A stretch of DNA of 9,153 bases from Candidatus Didemnitutus sp. (GTDB taxonomy: Bacteria > Verrucomicrobiota > Verrucomicrobiia > Opitutales > Opitutaceae), in assembly GCA_030682505.1 (NCBI GenBank), contig JAUXOH010000422.1, forward strand, positions 1 to 9,153, written 5' to 3'. A program made the position numbers and the translations under genes. The notes beneath the pieces are model-generated. The model saw only the letters and a list, made by a program, of their open reading frames with translations. It was not told the origin of the DNA and ran no database searches. Below are positions 1-5,786 of the stretch, piece after piece (position 1 is the stretch's first letter; the number at the start of each line of letters is the position of its first letter).

Positions 1-164
1 CGAAGGAAGGTTTCCGGATTTGCCGGCCATTTGCCACCAACTCTTGTAGCTACCGACGCCGAATCGGACTGTGCGCCCCTGAGCCCAAAGTATCGCAGGG
101 AGCAACTCACTGCGGCCAGTAAGACATCACTTCAACCCACCGGCACCCCGCAAAGCGGGACGCG
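1..164. other. Stretch without a recognised gene
   Basis: No supportable coding region was found in this left-edge stretch. The only structure is a short hairpin just past the hipA stop codon, listed separately. Confidence 0.5.
147..159 (-). terminator. Short hairpin after hipA
   Basis: CCCGC-AAA-GCGGG forms a perfect 5-bp stem with a 3-base loop, starting 5 bases beyond the hipA stop in the direction of transcription. No T-run follows on the minus strand, so an intrinsic terminator role is only a guess from position. Confidence 0.3.
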
Positions 165-1472
165 TCAGCCAGCGGCCAGCACCTTCGCCTGCTGTTGAAT
201 GCCCTCGAAAATTGTGTCTTGGATCCGCCCCGGAAAGTTTTCCGGCACCTCCGCCTCCACGGCCGCCAGCACCTTGGGGACCGCCTGCAAGACCTCGTTG
301 ATCAGGTTGTCCGCATCTCCCAAGCCAGCCTGCTTGGCGACGGCTTGCCAGTGCCGTGGTTTGATATCCATCAGTTTCCGGTGGGGATTTTTGCCTCGGA
401 TCGCCATGGCGAGCGTCGCCTTTTGCCACGCCAACTGATTCGTACCCGGCCCGATAATGGGCCAGGCCGAGAGCACATCATAGAACGGGGTTAGGCGGTA
501 GATTCCGCCCTGTTCATGAAACAGGGAGAAATTCTTGGCGTGACCATCGGTCGCTGCCATCAGCCAGAAGATCAGCTGGGCCTTGGCAAAATCCCGCCGG
601 TTGCGCGTCGAATCGGCGCTGAAAGCCAGCACGTCGAGGATGTCCTTCATTCCGGGTCCGCCTTCGCTCTCATATTTCCTATGGCCCGGCCGGCCGAGCG
701 CCTGACAAAAATCCTCCTGGGGCCGGCGGGCGATCCAAGTGTCGTCCTGCCAGACGCGGTCGAATCGCTCCACGACCAGCACCTTCCGGTTGATGAACTC
801 CCTGATCTCGGCCCGGGCGGTATCCAGGCCAAACGCGGCCATCAGCCTCAGGCACAGCCACTCGTTTTCCACGGAGTCCTGCATGTTGGCCTGCATGTTC
901 CCGATAACGCCCAGCGGCAGCTTGAGAATATGCGTCGTGGGCGTCGCTCCCAGCGGCCGGCACCATTGGTTTTGGTGGCGGAGCAGGGCGATCTTCTCCT
1001 GGGCGCCCGCGATGGAAATACGAAATTCCTCCGCGTCAGCCTGCCCCAGCACCCGGCTCCCCGACAACGCCGCGCCGATGGCTCTTTCCACGCCCTCGTC
1101 GTCGAGCGGCTCCGCCCGCACGGTCTGAATCTCGCTGGGCTCCTCCCCCTCGGGCAAGAGCTGCACCGCTCCGACACAGTCGCGCCCGATCGCCTTGAGC
1201 AGGTCGAAGGCCTGCCGCGACTCAGTGCCGAAGCGGCTTTGCAGTCGTTGGCGGATGGGTTCGCTGTCCGGGAGCAGATTGTCGAAGTAGTCCGTTACGA
1301 CGGCTCCCTTGTGCTCGGCGTTGCCCGGCTGGAAGTCCAGCGATAGCGACACGCGGCGACGATTCGGCGCGGCGGCCCAAGCCGGGTCATACTGGAAGGT
1401 GGCGCTGCCCCGCGCTTGCGTCCAGACGCCAACGCGCTGGCCGTTCATCCAGACGATGAGTGAGGAGGACAT
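165..1472 (-). CDS. hipA: HipA-family serine/threonine kinase toxin
   Basis: This is the toxin of a type II toxin-antitoxin pair. Characterised HipA kinases phosphorylate a tRNA synthetase such as GltX, which stalls translation and induces dormancy; the target here is unknown. At 435 residues it is close to the usual size of about 440. The N-terminal domain covers roughly residues 1-105. The kinase core shows SIAGAQEKIAL (152-162) as the glycine-rich loop with a candidate autophosphorylation Ser153, HILKLP (181-186) with the ATP-binding Lys184, ERFDR (235-239), QEDFCQALG (252-260), the catalytic loop ATDGHAKNF (307-315) with Asp309 and Asn314, and FYDVL (330-334) with the metal-binding Asp332. 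Asp309 and Asp332 carry the same numbers as the catalytic residues of E. coli HipA as I recall them. All key residues are present, so it is probably active. It starts 3 bases after the hipB stop with no clear ribosome binding site, suggesting translational coupling. Confidence 0.93.
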   Translation of the reverse strand: MSSSLIVWMNGQRVGVWTQARGSATFQYDPAWAAAPNRRRVSLSLDFQPGNAEHKGAVVTDYFDNLLPDSEPIRQRLQSRFGTESRQAFDLLKAIGRDCVGAVQLLPEGEEPSEIQTVRAEPLDDEGVERAIGAALSGSRVLGQADAEEFRISIAGAQEKIALLRHQNQWCRPLGATPTTHILKLPLGVIGNMQANMQDSVENEWLCLRLMAAFGLDTARAEIREFINRKVLVVERFDRVWQDDTWIARRPQEDFCQALGRPGHRKYESEGGPGMKDILDVLAFSADSTRNRRDFAKAQLIFWLMAATDGHAKNFSLFHEQGGIYRLTPFYDVLSAWPIIGPGTNQLAWQKATLAMAIRGKNPHRKLMDIKPRHWQAVAKQAGLGDADNLINEVLQAVPKVLAAVEAEVPENFPGRIQDTIFEGIQQQAKVLAAG

Positions 1473-1475
1473 GGT

Positions 1476-1724
1476 TTACCAGGTGGCGTTGGGATTCTTC
1501 CCGGCGGTCGCTACGTCTTCGATGACCAACCGGCCGCCCAACAGGGCCACGAGCTTGGCCACCTGCGCTAGGCTTGTGCGTCCTGGGGCAGTCTCAATCC
1601 TGGCGATTCGCTTTTGGTTGACCCCCATGAGCTGTCCGACTTGAGCTTGGCTTAGGCCCTTGGCTGCACGCAATGACTTGAGGACGCCGCGCGCTTGTCC
1701 TGGAGTGTTAATGGGATAGTTCAT
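1476..1724 (-). CDS. hipB: HipB-like HTH antitoxin
   Basis: This 82-residue protein has a Cro/C1-type helix-turn-helix (XRE family) at about residues 10-60, with the pattern LRAAKGLSQAQVGQLMGV followed by the recognition-helix region NQKRIARIE. It is followed by a strand-like segment, GGRLVIEDV, typical of HipB dimer ends. HipB proteins bind operators as dimers, neutralise HipA, and repress their own operon with HipA as co-repressor. It is the first gene of the operon, 3 bases ahead of hipA. No Shine-Dalgarno sequence precedes the ATG. The best promoter guess would start transcription only one or two bases upstream, so a leaderless mRNA is possible. Ordered operator-like repeats lie directly upstream. 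Confidence 0.9.
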   Translation of the reverse strand: MNYPINTPGQARGVLKSLRAAKGLSQAQVGQLMGVNQKRIARIETAPGRTSLAQVAKLVALLGGRLVIEDVATAGKNPNATW

Positions 1725-1732
1725 TGGAATTC

Positions 1733-1761
1733 GAAATACTACCCATAGATAGTAATGTCAA
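1733..1761 (-). promoter_or_regulatory. Predicted hipBA promoter
   Basis: Read on the minus strand, a perfect -35 box TTGACA lies at 1761-1756. With a 17-base spacer, a weak -10 box TATTTC lies at 1738-1733. The -35 box sits between operator-like sites 1 and 2 and the -10 edge touches site 1, so a bound HipB would block RNA polymerase. The implied transcription start is within about two bases of the hipB ATG. The -10 match is poor (3 of 6), which lowers confidence. Confidence 0.5.
1738..1753. promoter_or_regulatory. hipBA operator-like site 1
   Basis: Inverted repeat ACTAC-N6-ATAGT, with 4 of 5 positions pairing. It begins exactly 27 bp before site 2 and lies between the hipB start codon and the -35 box. 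Its 5-6-5 layout is a plausible target for a HipB dimer; E. coli HipB sites also use short inverted half-sites. Confidence 0.6.
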
Positions 1762-1764
1762 GAA

Positions 1765-1780
1765 ACTACTTAAAGGTAGT
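1765..1780. promoter_or_regulatory. hipBA operator-like site 2
   Basis: Perfect inverted repeat ACTAC-N6-GTAGT directly upstream of the -35 box. This is the best-conserved of the three sites and probably the strongest binding site if these are HipB operators. Confidence 0.65.
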
Positions 1781-1791
1781 AATCCATTGAT

Positions 1792-1807
1792 ACTATCTTA
1801 AAGGAGC
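1792..1807. promoter_or_regulatory. hipBA operator-like site 3 (degenerate)
   Basis: ACTAT-N6-GGAGC keeps the left half-site and 3 of 5 bases of the right half. It begins exactly 27 bp after site 2. The regular phase supports a real but weaker or decayed third site. Confidence 0.4.
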
Positions 1808-1886
1808 AGCCCCCGGATATGCAGGGGAGCGGGAGCCTCGCCCTGGTCTACTCTCTGCCTTTGGAAATTGACCACCATACGGACCA

Positions 1887-3074
1887 TCATCGCGGCGTCG
1901 CGACGGACTCATTGTCCCCAGCTTGCATTGCTCTGTGTTGATTCAACAATGCTTCCAAAGCCGCTATCTTTTCTAACCCGTTGTTGGTGCATGCATTATT
2001 GCTGTTGCATGACTTGCTACAAACCGGCGCCGCAACTGGCGGGACGAAATTCTTCCCCCCACCCTGCTTCGCATGCTGCGCGATAAGCTTCGCGATCTTG
2101 TGGTCGAGGTCTTGTTGCTCGCCCTCGAAAAACTCACGCATTACGGCGTAATCGTGTTCGAGCAGCTGCTTCTCCACAATTAGCCGCTCCCGGTCTCGCT
2201 CGCTTTCGCTCAATCGCTGCTCAGCCATTTTCATTCGCAAAGCTTGATCCTGCAGCATCTGCACCTTCGGCAGCAGCGTGTTGGTCAACGCTTCTGCTGT
2301 TTCCGCGCGATAGCGAATGTCATCCTCAGCATTAACTGAGGGCGGTAATCGAGGCAGATCGTCGCCCGTGATTGCAATTTCTGGCAGCGGCGCGGCAACG
2401 TTTTTTGCCCATACGCGCCCGCGTTGCTGCTTAATGCCCCGCCCCGGAATTCGCGGCGCGATCCCGAGCTCCGCAACAGCGAGTGCGTACGTTGCCTGGA
2501 CACATTCAGAGTATGCCCGCCTGTCCAGAAAATGCCCACCAATCAACGCTCGCGCATCTGCGCGCTTCGCTTCGCTGCCCGGATCCCCCAAGAACCAAGC
2601 ACGGCTCTTGCGCGCAAAGAGCGCCCCTCGCCATCTGGGCGGAAACTCCGGAATCCTTCCCGTTCGCGCCGTCGGCACGACAATCAGGTGCCGATGCAAT
2701 ACCCCTTCGTCGAAATGCACGATGTCGCTGATAATTTCCCCGATCAGCGTCTCAGCCGCCCACACGGTTGTCGCGTCGATCCACCGCTGCGCCAATTCCT
2801 GATTGCCGATCATCTCCCTGGTTCCCGCAACCACAACTTCGTATGACAGAATGGCACCCCCTCGGGGCTTCTCAATTCCCGCAGTGCGCAGGACCGTTTT
2901 TTTCGCGGTCTCGGGCGTGAGCTGGTGACCAACCAGCACGATGTTTTTCGGGGTGTTGGTGGAATCGACATTCTCCGCTTCGGAGATGCGATAATTGTGC
3001 CTGATCCGCGCTCGCAGTTCGGGCCATTTCTTAATTTTGTCGAATGCTGCAACGCTTCTCGGTTCGTGGTTCAT
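1887..3074 (-). CDS. mob: MOBV-family (Mob/Pre) relaxase
   Basis: This is a plasmid or element mobilisation relaxase, the enzyme that nicks the transfer origin and pilots the strand during conjugation. At 395 residues it shows an N-terminal motif RHNYR (25-29) where His26 matches the His nucleophile position of MobM of pMV158 (Tyr28 is an alternative). ENVDS followed by NIVLVG (35-49) comes next. The metal-binding motif HFDEGVLHRHLIVVP (120-134) gives the full H-x-D-E-x3-H-x-H-x4-P pattern. Residues 245-335 are rich in Glu, Arg, Leu and Gln and look coiled-coil. Near the end, Cys352, Cys356 and Cys362 form a small cluster followed by another helix. The ATG is supported by AGGAG six bases upstream. 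MOBV elements usually have oriT just upstream of the gene and depend on a helper conjugation system; no type IV secretion gene is visible here. It may be part of an integrated mobilisable element. Confidence 0.88.
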   Translation of the reverse strand: MNHEPRSVAAFDKIKKWPELRARIRHNYRISEAENVDSTNTPKNIVLVGHQLTPETAKKTVLRTAGIEKPRGGAILSYEVVVAGTREMIGNQELAQRWIDATTVWAAETLIGEIISDIVHFDEGVLHRHLIVVPTARTGRIPEFPPRWRGALFARKSRAWFLGDPGSEAKRADARALIGGHFLDRRAYSECVQATYALAVAELGIAPRIPGRGIKQQRGRVWAKNVAAPLPEIAITGDDLPRLPPSVNAEDDIRYRAETAEALTNTLLPKVQMLQDQALRMKMAEQRLSESERDRERLIVEKQLLEHDYAVMREFFEGEQQDLDHKIAKLIAQHAKQGGGKNFVPPVAAPVCSKSCNSNNACTNNGLEKIAALEALLNQHRAMQAGDNESVATPR

Positions 3075-3080
3075 CGGAAA

Positions 3081-3085
3081 CTCCT
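3081..3085 (-). promoter_or_regulatory. Shine-Dalgarno site of the mob gene
   Basis: AGGAG on the minus strand lies six bases before the mob ATG. It supports this start and stands out because most genes in the window lack such a site. Confidence 0.7.
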
Positions 3086-3100
3086 ATTGGGTTAGTAGGA
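3082..3100. repeat. Inverted repeat between mob and a divergent small ORF
   Basis: TCCTA-N9-TAGGA, a perfect 5-bp inverted repeat immediately upstream of mob. It overlaps the ribosome binding sites of both mob and the divergent small ORF. It could be part of oriT or an operator, or a by-product of two facing Shine-Dalgarno sequences. Confidence 0.4.
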
Positions 3101-3105
3101 TAGCC

Positions 3106-3258
3106 GTGACGCAGAAGCGGGGCAGCCGAATCGACTTTACCGACCAAGAGGACGGCGCGAGCATGATCGAGCTTTTGCGGATGCTTCAGTTGAGGGATGA
3201 GAATGCATTTTACGGAGCGATCAAATGGATTGCACGCCATGCCCCCGCCCACCTGTGA
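3106..3258 (+). CDS. Possible small divergent protein (50 aa)
   Basis: I do not recognise this protein. It would start at GTG with AGGA five bases upstream and runs divergently from mob. The sequence includes RIDFTDQEDGASMIELLRML and DENAFYGAIKWIARHAP, with ordinary amphipathic-helix composition and no low-complexity bias. The open frame extends further upstream, but that part lies antisense inside mob and is probably not translated. It could be a mob accessory or regulatory protein, or a gene remnant. Short length and lack of homology leave this uncertain. Confidence 0.35.
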   Translation: MTQKRGSRIDFTDQEDGASMIELLRMLQLRDENAFYGAIKWIARHAPAHL

Positions 3259-3362
3259 GTTTGGAAGATAGCGGGCAGGCGAGCGGGCGGGCCCGGGAAG
3301 TGGTCCCGTGCCTCTCGGACGGGAATGCACCCTTTCCTCCGTAACGGGGCATAGGTGGGCGG
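3245..3362. repeat. 10-bp inverted repeat with long spacer
   Basis: CCGCCCACCT (3245-3254) and AGGTGGGCGG (3353-3362) are perfect reverse complements 98 bases apart, enclosing the hairpin at 3304-3324. In GC-rich DNA this could be chance, but together they form a nested structure upstream of the relaxase gene. Confidence 0.35.
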
Positions 3363-3516
3363 CAACCTTTCGCTCTGCCCCGCGTTTAGCTCCCGAGGTT
3401 TCAATTCATCCGTCTCGCCCGATCAGATTTAAAAGGCTGCTCCCGTCTCCAACAGCAACGTGTTAACAAGCTGACGGACCAACCCTGGATACCCCAGTCA
3501 GAACGAAACATCCTCA
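3259..3516. other. Intergenic stretch without a recognised gene
   Basis: No convincing coding region in either strand. Besides the hairpin and long inverted repeat listed separately there is a small CTGG-N5-CCAG hairpin near 3485. I saw no tRNA cloverleaf or recognised riboswitch. Confidence 0.5.
3304..3324. repeat. Hairpin upstream of the mobilisation gene
   Basis: TCCCGT and ACGGGA pair as a perfect 6-bp stem. The loop adds CC/GG pairs with one bulged G, giving about 8 bp with a TCTC loop. There is no T-run, so it is unlikely to be a simple terminator. It could be part of a transfer origin or a structured RNA. Confidence 0.4.
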
Positions 3517-3795
3517 TCAATCTCTCCCTGACTCGAGGAGGGGACTCCGGAGCGGGCGCTGCGTCGACTCGTTAGGTTGAGCAGGTTCACGACCGTCAGA
3601 GCTCTGCCCATCTCTGGCGGAGCCATGGAACAGGCAATGTTCCCGTATCACCTTCACTCGGATGCGTTTTTCTTTTGTCGCCTTGTCCTCCCAGCTGTCG
3701 AGTTTCAGGCGGGTTAAAGAGCCTTTGACTGGTCTCTTCCCAGGGCCACGTTCCGCTCCATTTGTTGCCCCTCCCCGTTTCCGATAGATTGGCAA
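3517..3795 (-). pseudogene. Probable remnant of a single-stranded DNA-binding protein gene
   Basis: The minus-strand frame contains RLKLDSWEDKATKEKR followed by IRVKVI and EHCLFHGS. This resembles the late OB-fold part of bacterial SSB proteins (pattern VEGRLxxDxWEDKxTGEKRSxxxVVxExxQFLGS). The N-terminal OB-fold half is missing in this frame. Just upstream, a second frame reads GYLANLSETGRG, reminiscent of the SSB segment before the VEGRL motif, so a frameshift is likely. The open frame begins at TTG with no ribosome binding site and ends in a tail without the acidic DDIPF-type tip of SSB. I infer a decayed, 5'-truncated ssb copy, perhaps once part of the mobile element. The family call rests on one motif region, so it is tentative. 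Confidence 0.4.
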
Positions 3796-3863
3796 GGTAG
3801 CCCAATGCCCCCTAAATTAAGGTCTTTTTCGCGTCGGTTGCCGATTGCTTGGGCCATTTCGGC

Positions 3864-3869
3864 TATGAT
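3864..3869 (+). promoter_or_regulatory. Possible -10 box upstream of the exported-protein pair
   Basis: TATGAT matches the -10 consensus at 5 of 6 positions, 11 bases before the ATG of the next gene. No good -35 is found at 16-18 bases; TTGCCG lies 20 bases away. A start from here would leave almost no leader, matching the absence of a Shine-Dalgarno site. Confidence 0.3.
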
Positions 3870-3880
3870 AAACGATCCCC

Positions 3881-4735
3881 ATGACTACACCCCAAAAAAT
3901 AGTCGGAGGGGCTAGCCTTACCGCAATACTGTTGGCGGCCGCCTTCTTTATTAATCGTGGCCCTGCGGCCTCTCATGAAAAGGTAGCCACCGTTGTTGCT
4001 GCGCCGGATCCAGTCGGAGCGAAGGTTTTGGCTGCGCCCGCCCAGTCGGCGACCGACGCAAGGCCAAGTGGTAACATTATCATTGACGCGAAAAGTACGG
4101 CCGCGATTAAGCGGGCGCGCCAAGATTCCAACGCCACCATCGCCTTGCTCGATTCATTCAGGGTAGCGGAAAAGGCCCGCGCAAGCTTCGGCCCAGTTGT
4201 TCGAGGGCTCCACCTCGATGAAAAGGAAGAGGCCCTGCTTCTCTCCTACTTGATCCAGCGATCGGAAGCTCGCGTTATTGGTAAGAGTGTGGCCGACGAA
4301 ATGGGAATCTTGGATGACTGGTACCCATTCGTGGAGTTTGCAGTTGCGGAAGTTGATGCGGAATTTGCCGGCCAGTTCTCGCCCAAGGCGCAGGGGGCTA
4401 TTCATGTAATAGTGAATTCAGAGGATTACATCCGCCGGCTCCATGGGAGTATTGGCGAGAGCATGGCCAAGGTGGGTGCTCCTCTAAAAGACGAACAATA
4501 CCTGCCGTTGACCCGCATTCTGCTTCAGGGGTATGGGCAAGGGTTTAACCCCGCCATGGATCCCGTAAAATCGGGGGTTAATGCCCAAGGCTTGATGGCA
4601 AGCGATCTTGCGGTGATCGAAAGTTCCCGCGGCATTTTGAGCAGTCTGCAAGTCGAGGCGCTTCGTGATGCAATAGTCGACAGGAACAAGCGTTTGTTGG
4701 CTGTGGCGAAGAGCTCGGCCGGTGTGCGGCATTAA
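3881..4735 (+). CDS. Membrane-anchored protein of unknown function
   Basis: I do not recognise a named family. The 284-residue protein has a hydrophobic segment at about residues 7-24 (IVGGASLTAILLAAAFFI), with few charges before it, fitting a signal anchor. An Ala/Pro-rich linker follows to about residue 65. The rest is mostly helical and outside the membrane. Two features recall poorly characterised exported helical proteins common in Verrucomicrobiota and Planctomycetota, with LTxxQ-like turns: LHLDEKEEALLLSYLIQRSEAR (110-131), and the pair APLKDEQYLPLTRIL (200-214) with ILSSLQVEALRDAI (252-265). That resemblance is from memory of style, not a match. The next gene begins 12 bases after its stop, so the two are probably co-transcribed. 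No Shine-Dalgarno site is visible. Confidence 0.75.
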   Translation: MTTPQKIVGGASLTAILLAAAFFINRGPAASHEKVATVVAAPDPVGAKVLAAPAQSATDARPSGNIIIDAKSTAAIKRARQDSNATIALLDSFRVAEKARASFGPVVRGLHLDEKEEALLLSYLIQRSEARVIGKSVADEMGILDDWYPFVEFAVAEVDAEFAGQFSPKAQGAIHVIVNSEDYIRRLHGSIGESMAKVGAPLKDEQYLPLTRILLQGYGQGFNPAMDPVKSGVNAQGLMASDLAVIESSRGILSSLQVEALRDAIVDRNKRLLAVAKSSAGVRH

Positions 4736-4747
4736 CCCGAAACTGCC

Positions 4748-5560
4748 ATGAATCTCCGCATTTTAAGTCTCTTTTTTGTCCTGCTTGCAGCTGGTTACGG
4801 GCAGATCAATGTATCAGTAGTTTATGTTCAGACCGGTGATCAGGTTGGCGACGCCAGATCAGAAGCGGCCTTACAATATACCGTCGCGGTTCTGAACGCG
4901 AGCGCGCGCGGGACGGGTATCACGTATCACTTTGCCCATTTTCCAACAGTTGTTACTGCACTAGCATGGGCAGCTGATATTAGGGACGGGAAAGTCTTCG
5001 GCCTAGATCGAACCTATCTCACCGGTCACGGCGTATGGGATTATTCTGCAGGTCGATGGGCCGGGAACCTGAGGGATTCTACTAGGGAAGCGACGCCGTA
5101 CGGAGATATCCACCCCTATGTTGACCTCTTTTTTGCGTGTGGCTACGAGAGCAACGATAAGGATGGAATTGATAACGACGAGTTCGGTCGGCGCGCAGCA
5201 AAGAAAAGCGGTCACCGTTGGCTTGGGGAACAAGCCCCTGGCGGTGGCGGGAGTGGTGGAGGAAGTGGGGCACCACCTTCTTTCCTTGGCTCGGGCCCTG
5301 GAACCTGGATGACGATAACGTACCTCGGTCAATACACGGTGTTCCTGCCGGACCGTGTTGATGTTTACGCAACCGAGATCACCATCTGGGTTTGGACGCC
5401 AGACCCCGGCCCGGGGGATCAGTCCATGGCCGTCGCTCCGCTACGCGGGCGCAATCCTGTGCTCGACGGTAACAGATGGCTGGGTGAGCCAGGTGGCCGC
5501 CTGATCAGTCGATGCAACTCCTCGACCGGGGGTCGCACCTCGCTGTTTGGCACCGGTTGA
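4748..5560 (+). CDS. Secreted protein with caspase-fold-like His/Cys arrangement
   Basis: Residues 1-18 (MNLRILSLFFVLLAAGYG) look like a Sec signal peptide. A strand INVSVVYV (20-27) and a helix (36-50) follow. TYLTGHGVWD (89-98) places His94-Gly95 after a hydrophobic strand, and VDLFFACGYESN (125-136) places Cys131 after the next strand. This strand-HG then strand-AC order, 37 residues apart, is the hallmark of clan CD peptidases (caspases, gingipains, clostripain). Family membership is an inference without alignment. KDGIDNDEFG (138-147) is acidic. A Gly/Ser linker at 165-174 separates the N-terminal domain from a strand-rich segment, MTITYLGQYTVFLP and DVYATEITIWVWTP (188-217). RWLGE occurs twice (157-161 and 243-247). 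The last 45 or so residues look less protein-like, and a late frameshift is possible. It follows the membrane-anchored gene by 12 bp, without a clear ribosome binding site. Confidence 0.7.
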   Translation: MNLRILSLFFVLLAAGYGQINVSVVYVQTGDQVGDARSEAALQYTVAVLNASARGTGITYHFAHFPTVVTALAWAADIRDGKVFGLDRTYLTGHGVWDYSAGRWAGNLRDSTREATPYGDIHPYVDLFFACGYESNDKDGIDNDEFGRRAAKKSGHRWLGEQAPGGGGSGGGSGAPPSFLGSGPGTWMTITYLGQYTVFLPDRVDVYATEITIWVWTPDPGPGDQSMAVAPLRGRNPVLDGNRWLGEPGGRLISRCNSSTGGRTSLFGTG

Positions 5561-5786
5561 TTATTGCTTGGCGAGCAACAAGGAGTGCAACTTACGAGCG
5601 TTCACTCCTTGTTGCTCTCGGCATTGGTGGAATAGGCCGAGAGGCGGACGAAAGGGCCGGGCAGCCAGCAAGTTCGCTGGTCGCGTACAGAGAATCCGCG
5701 CTGGAAGTGGTCCTTTTGGGGCAGTGGTGCCGTATGTGGGGTAACAAGCTTCAAATGGACCCTCCGCAAGCATGCACCCCCCCCGG
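5561..5786. other. Intergenic stretch before the insertion sequence
   Basis: Apart from the large hairpin I see no supportable gene here. The open frames are short and of poor composition, without ribosome binding sites. A run of eight or nine C lies directly outside the IS left end. Confidence 0.5.
5573..5617. repeat. Strong 15-bp perfect inverted repeat
   Basis: GAGCAACAAGGAGTG (5573-5587) and CACTCCTTGTTGCTC (5603-5617) are perfect complements around a 15-base loop. After one bulged C the stem can extend by AAC/GTT (5589-5591 with 5600-5602). It starts 12 bases after the stop of the secreted-protein gene. There is no U-run after it, so it may be a 3' stabilising or factor-assisted terminator hairpin, or an end of a lost small element. 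Confidence 0.75.

Noticed and set aside
516..1346. Long plus-strand open frame (276 codons) opposite hipA
   Set aside because: It lies wholly antisense to hipA, which has all HipA kinase motifs. The plus-strand product has no recognisable motif and is Arg/Pro/Leu-rich, as expected of a GC-rich shadow frame.
2995..3105. Upstream extension of the small divergent ORF
   Set aside because: It is antisense to the N-terminal relaxase codons including the HNYR motif; the GTG at 3106 with its own ribosome binding site is the better start.
3395..3412. GGTTTCAATTCATC, resembling a CRISPR repeat tail or a tRNA T-loop
   Set aside because: It occurs once, without repeats or spacers, and the bases around it do not pair as a T-stem.
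5573..5617. Inverted repeat as an integron attC site
   Set aside because: No RYYYAAC/GTTRRRY core sites at the ends, and no integron integrase or cassette is visible.
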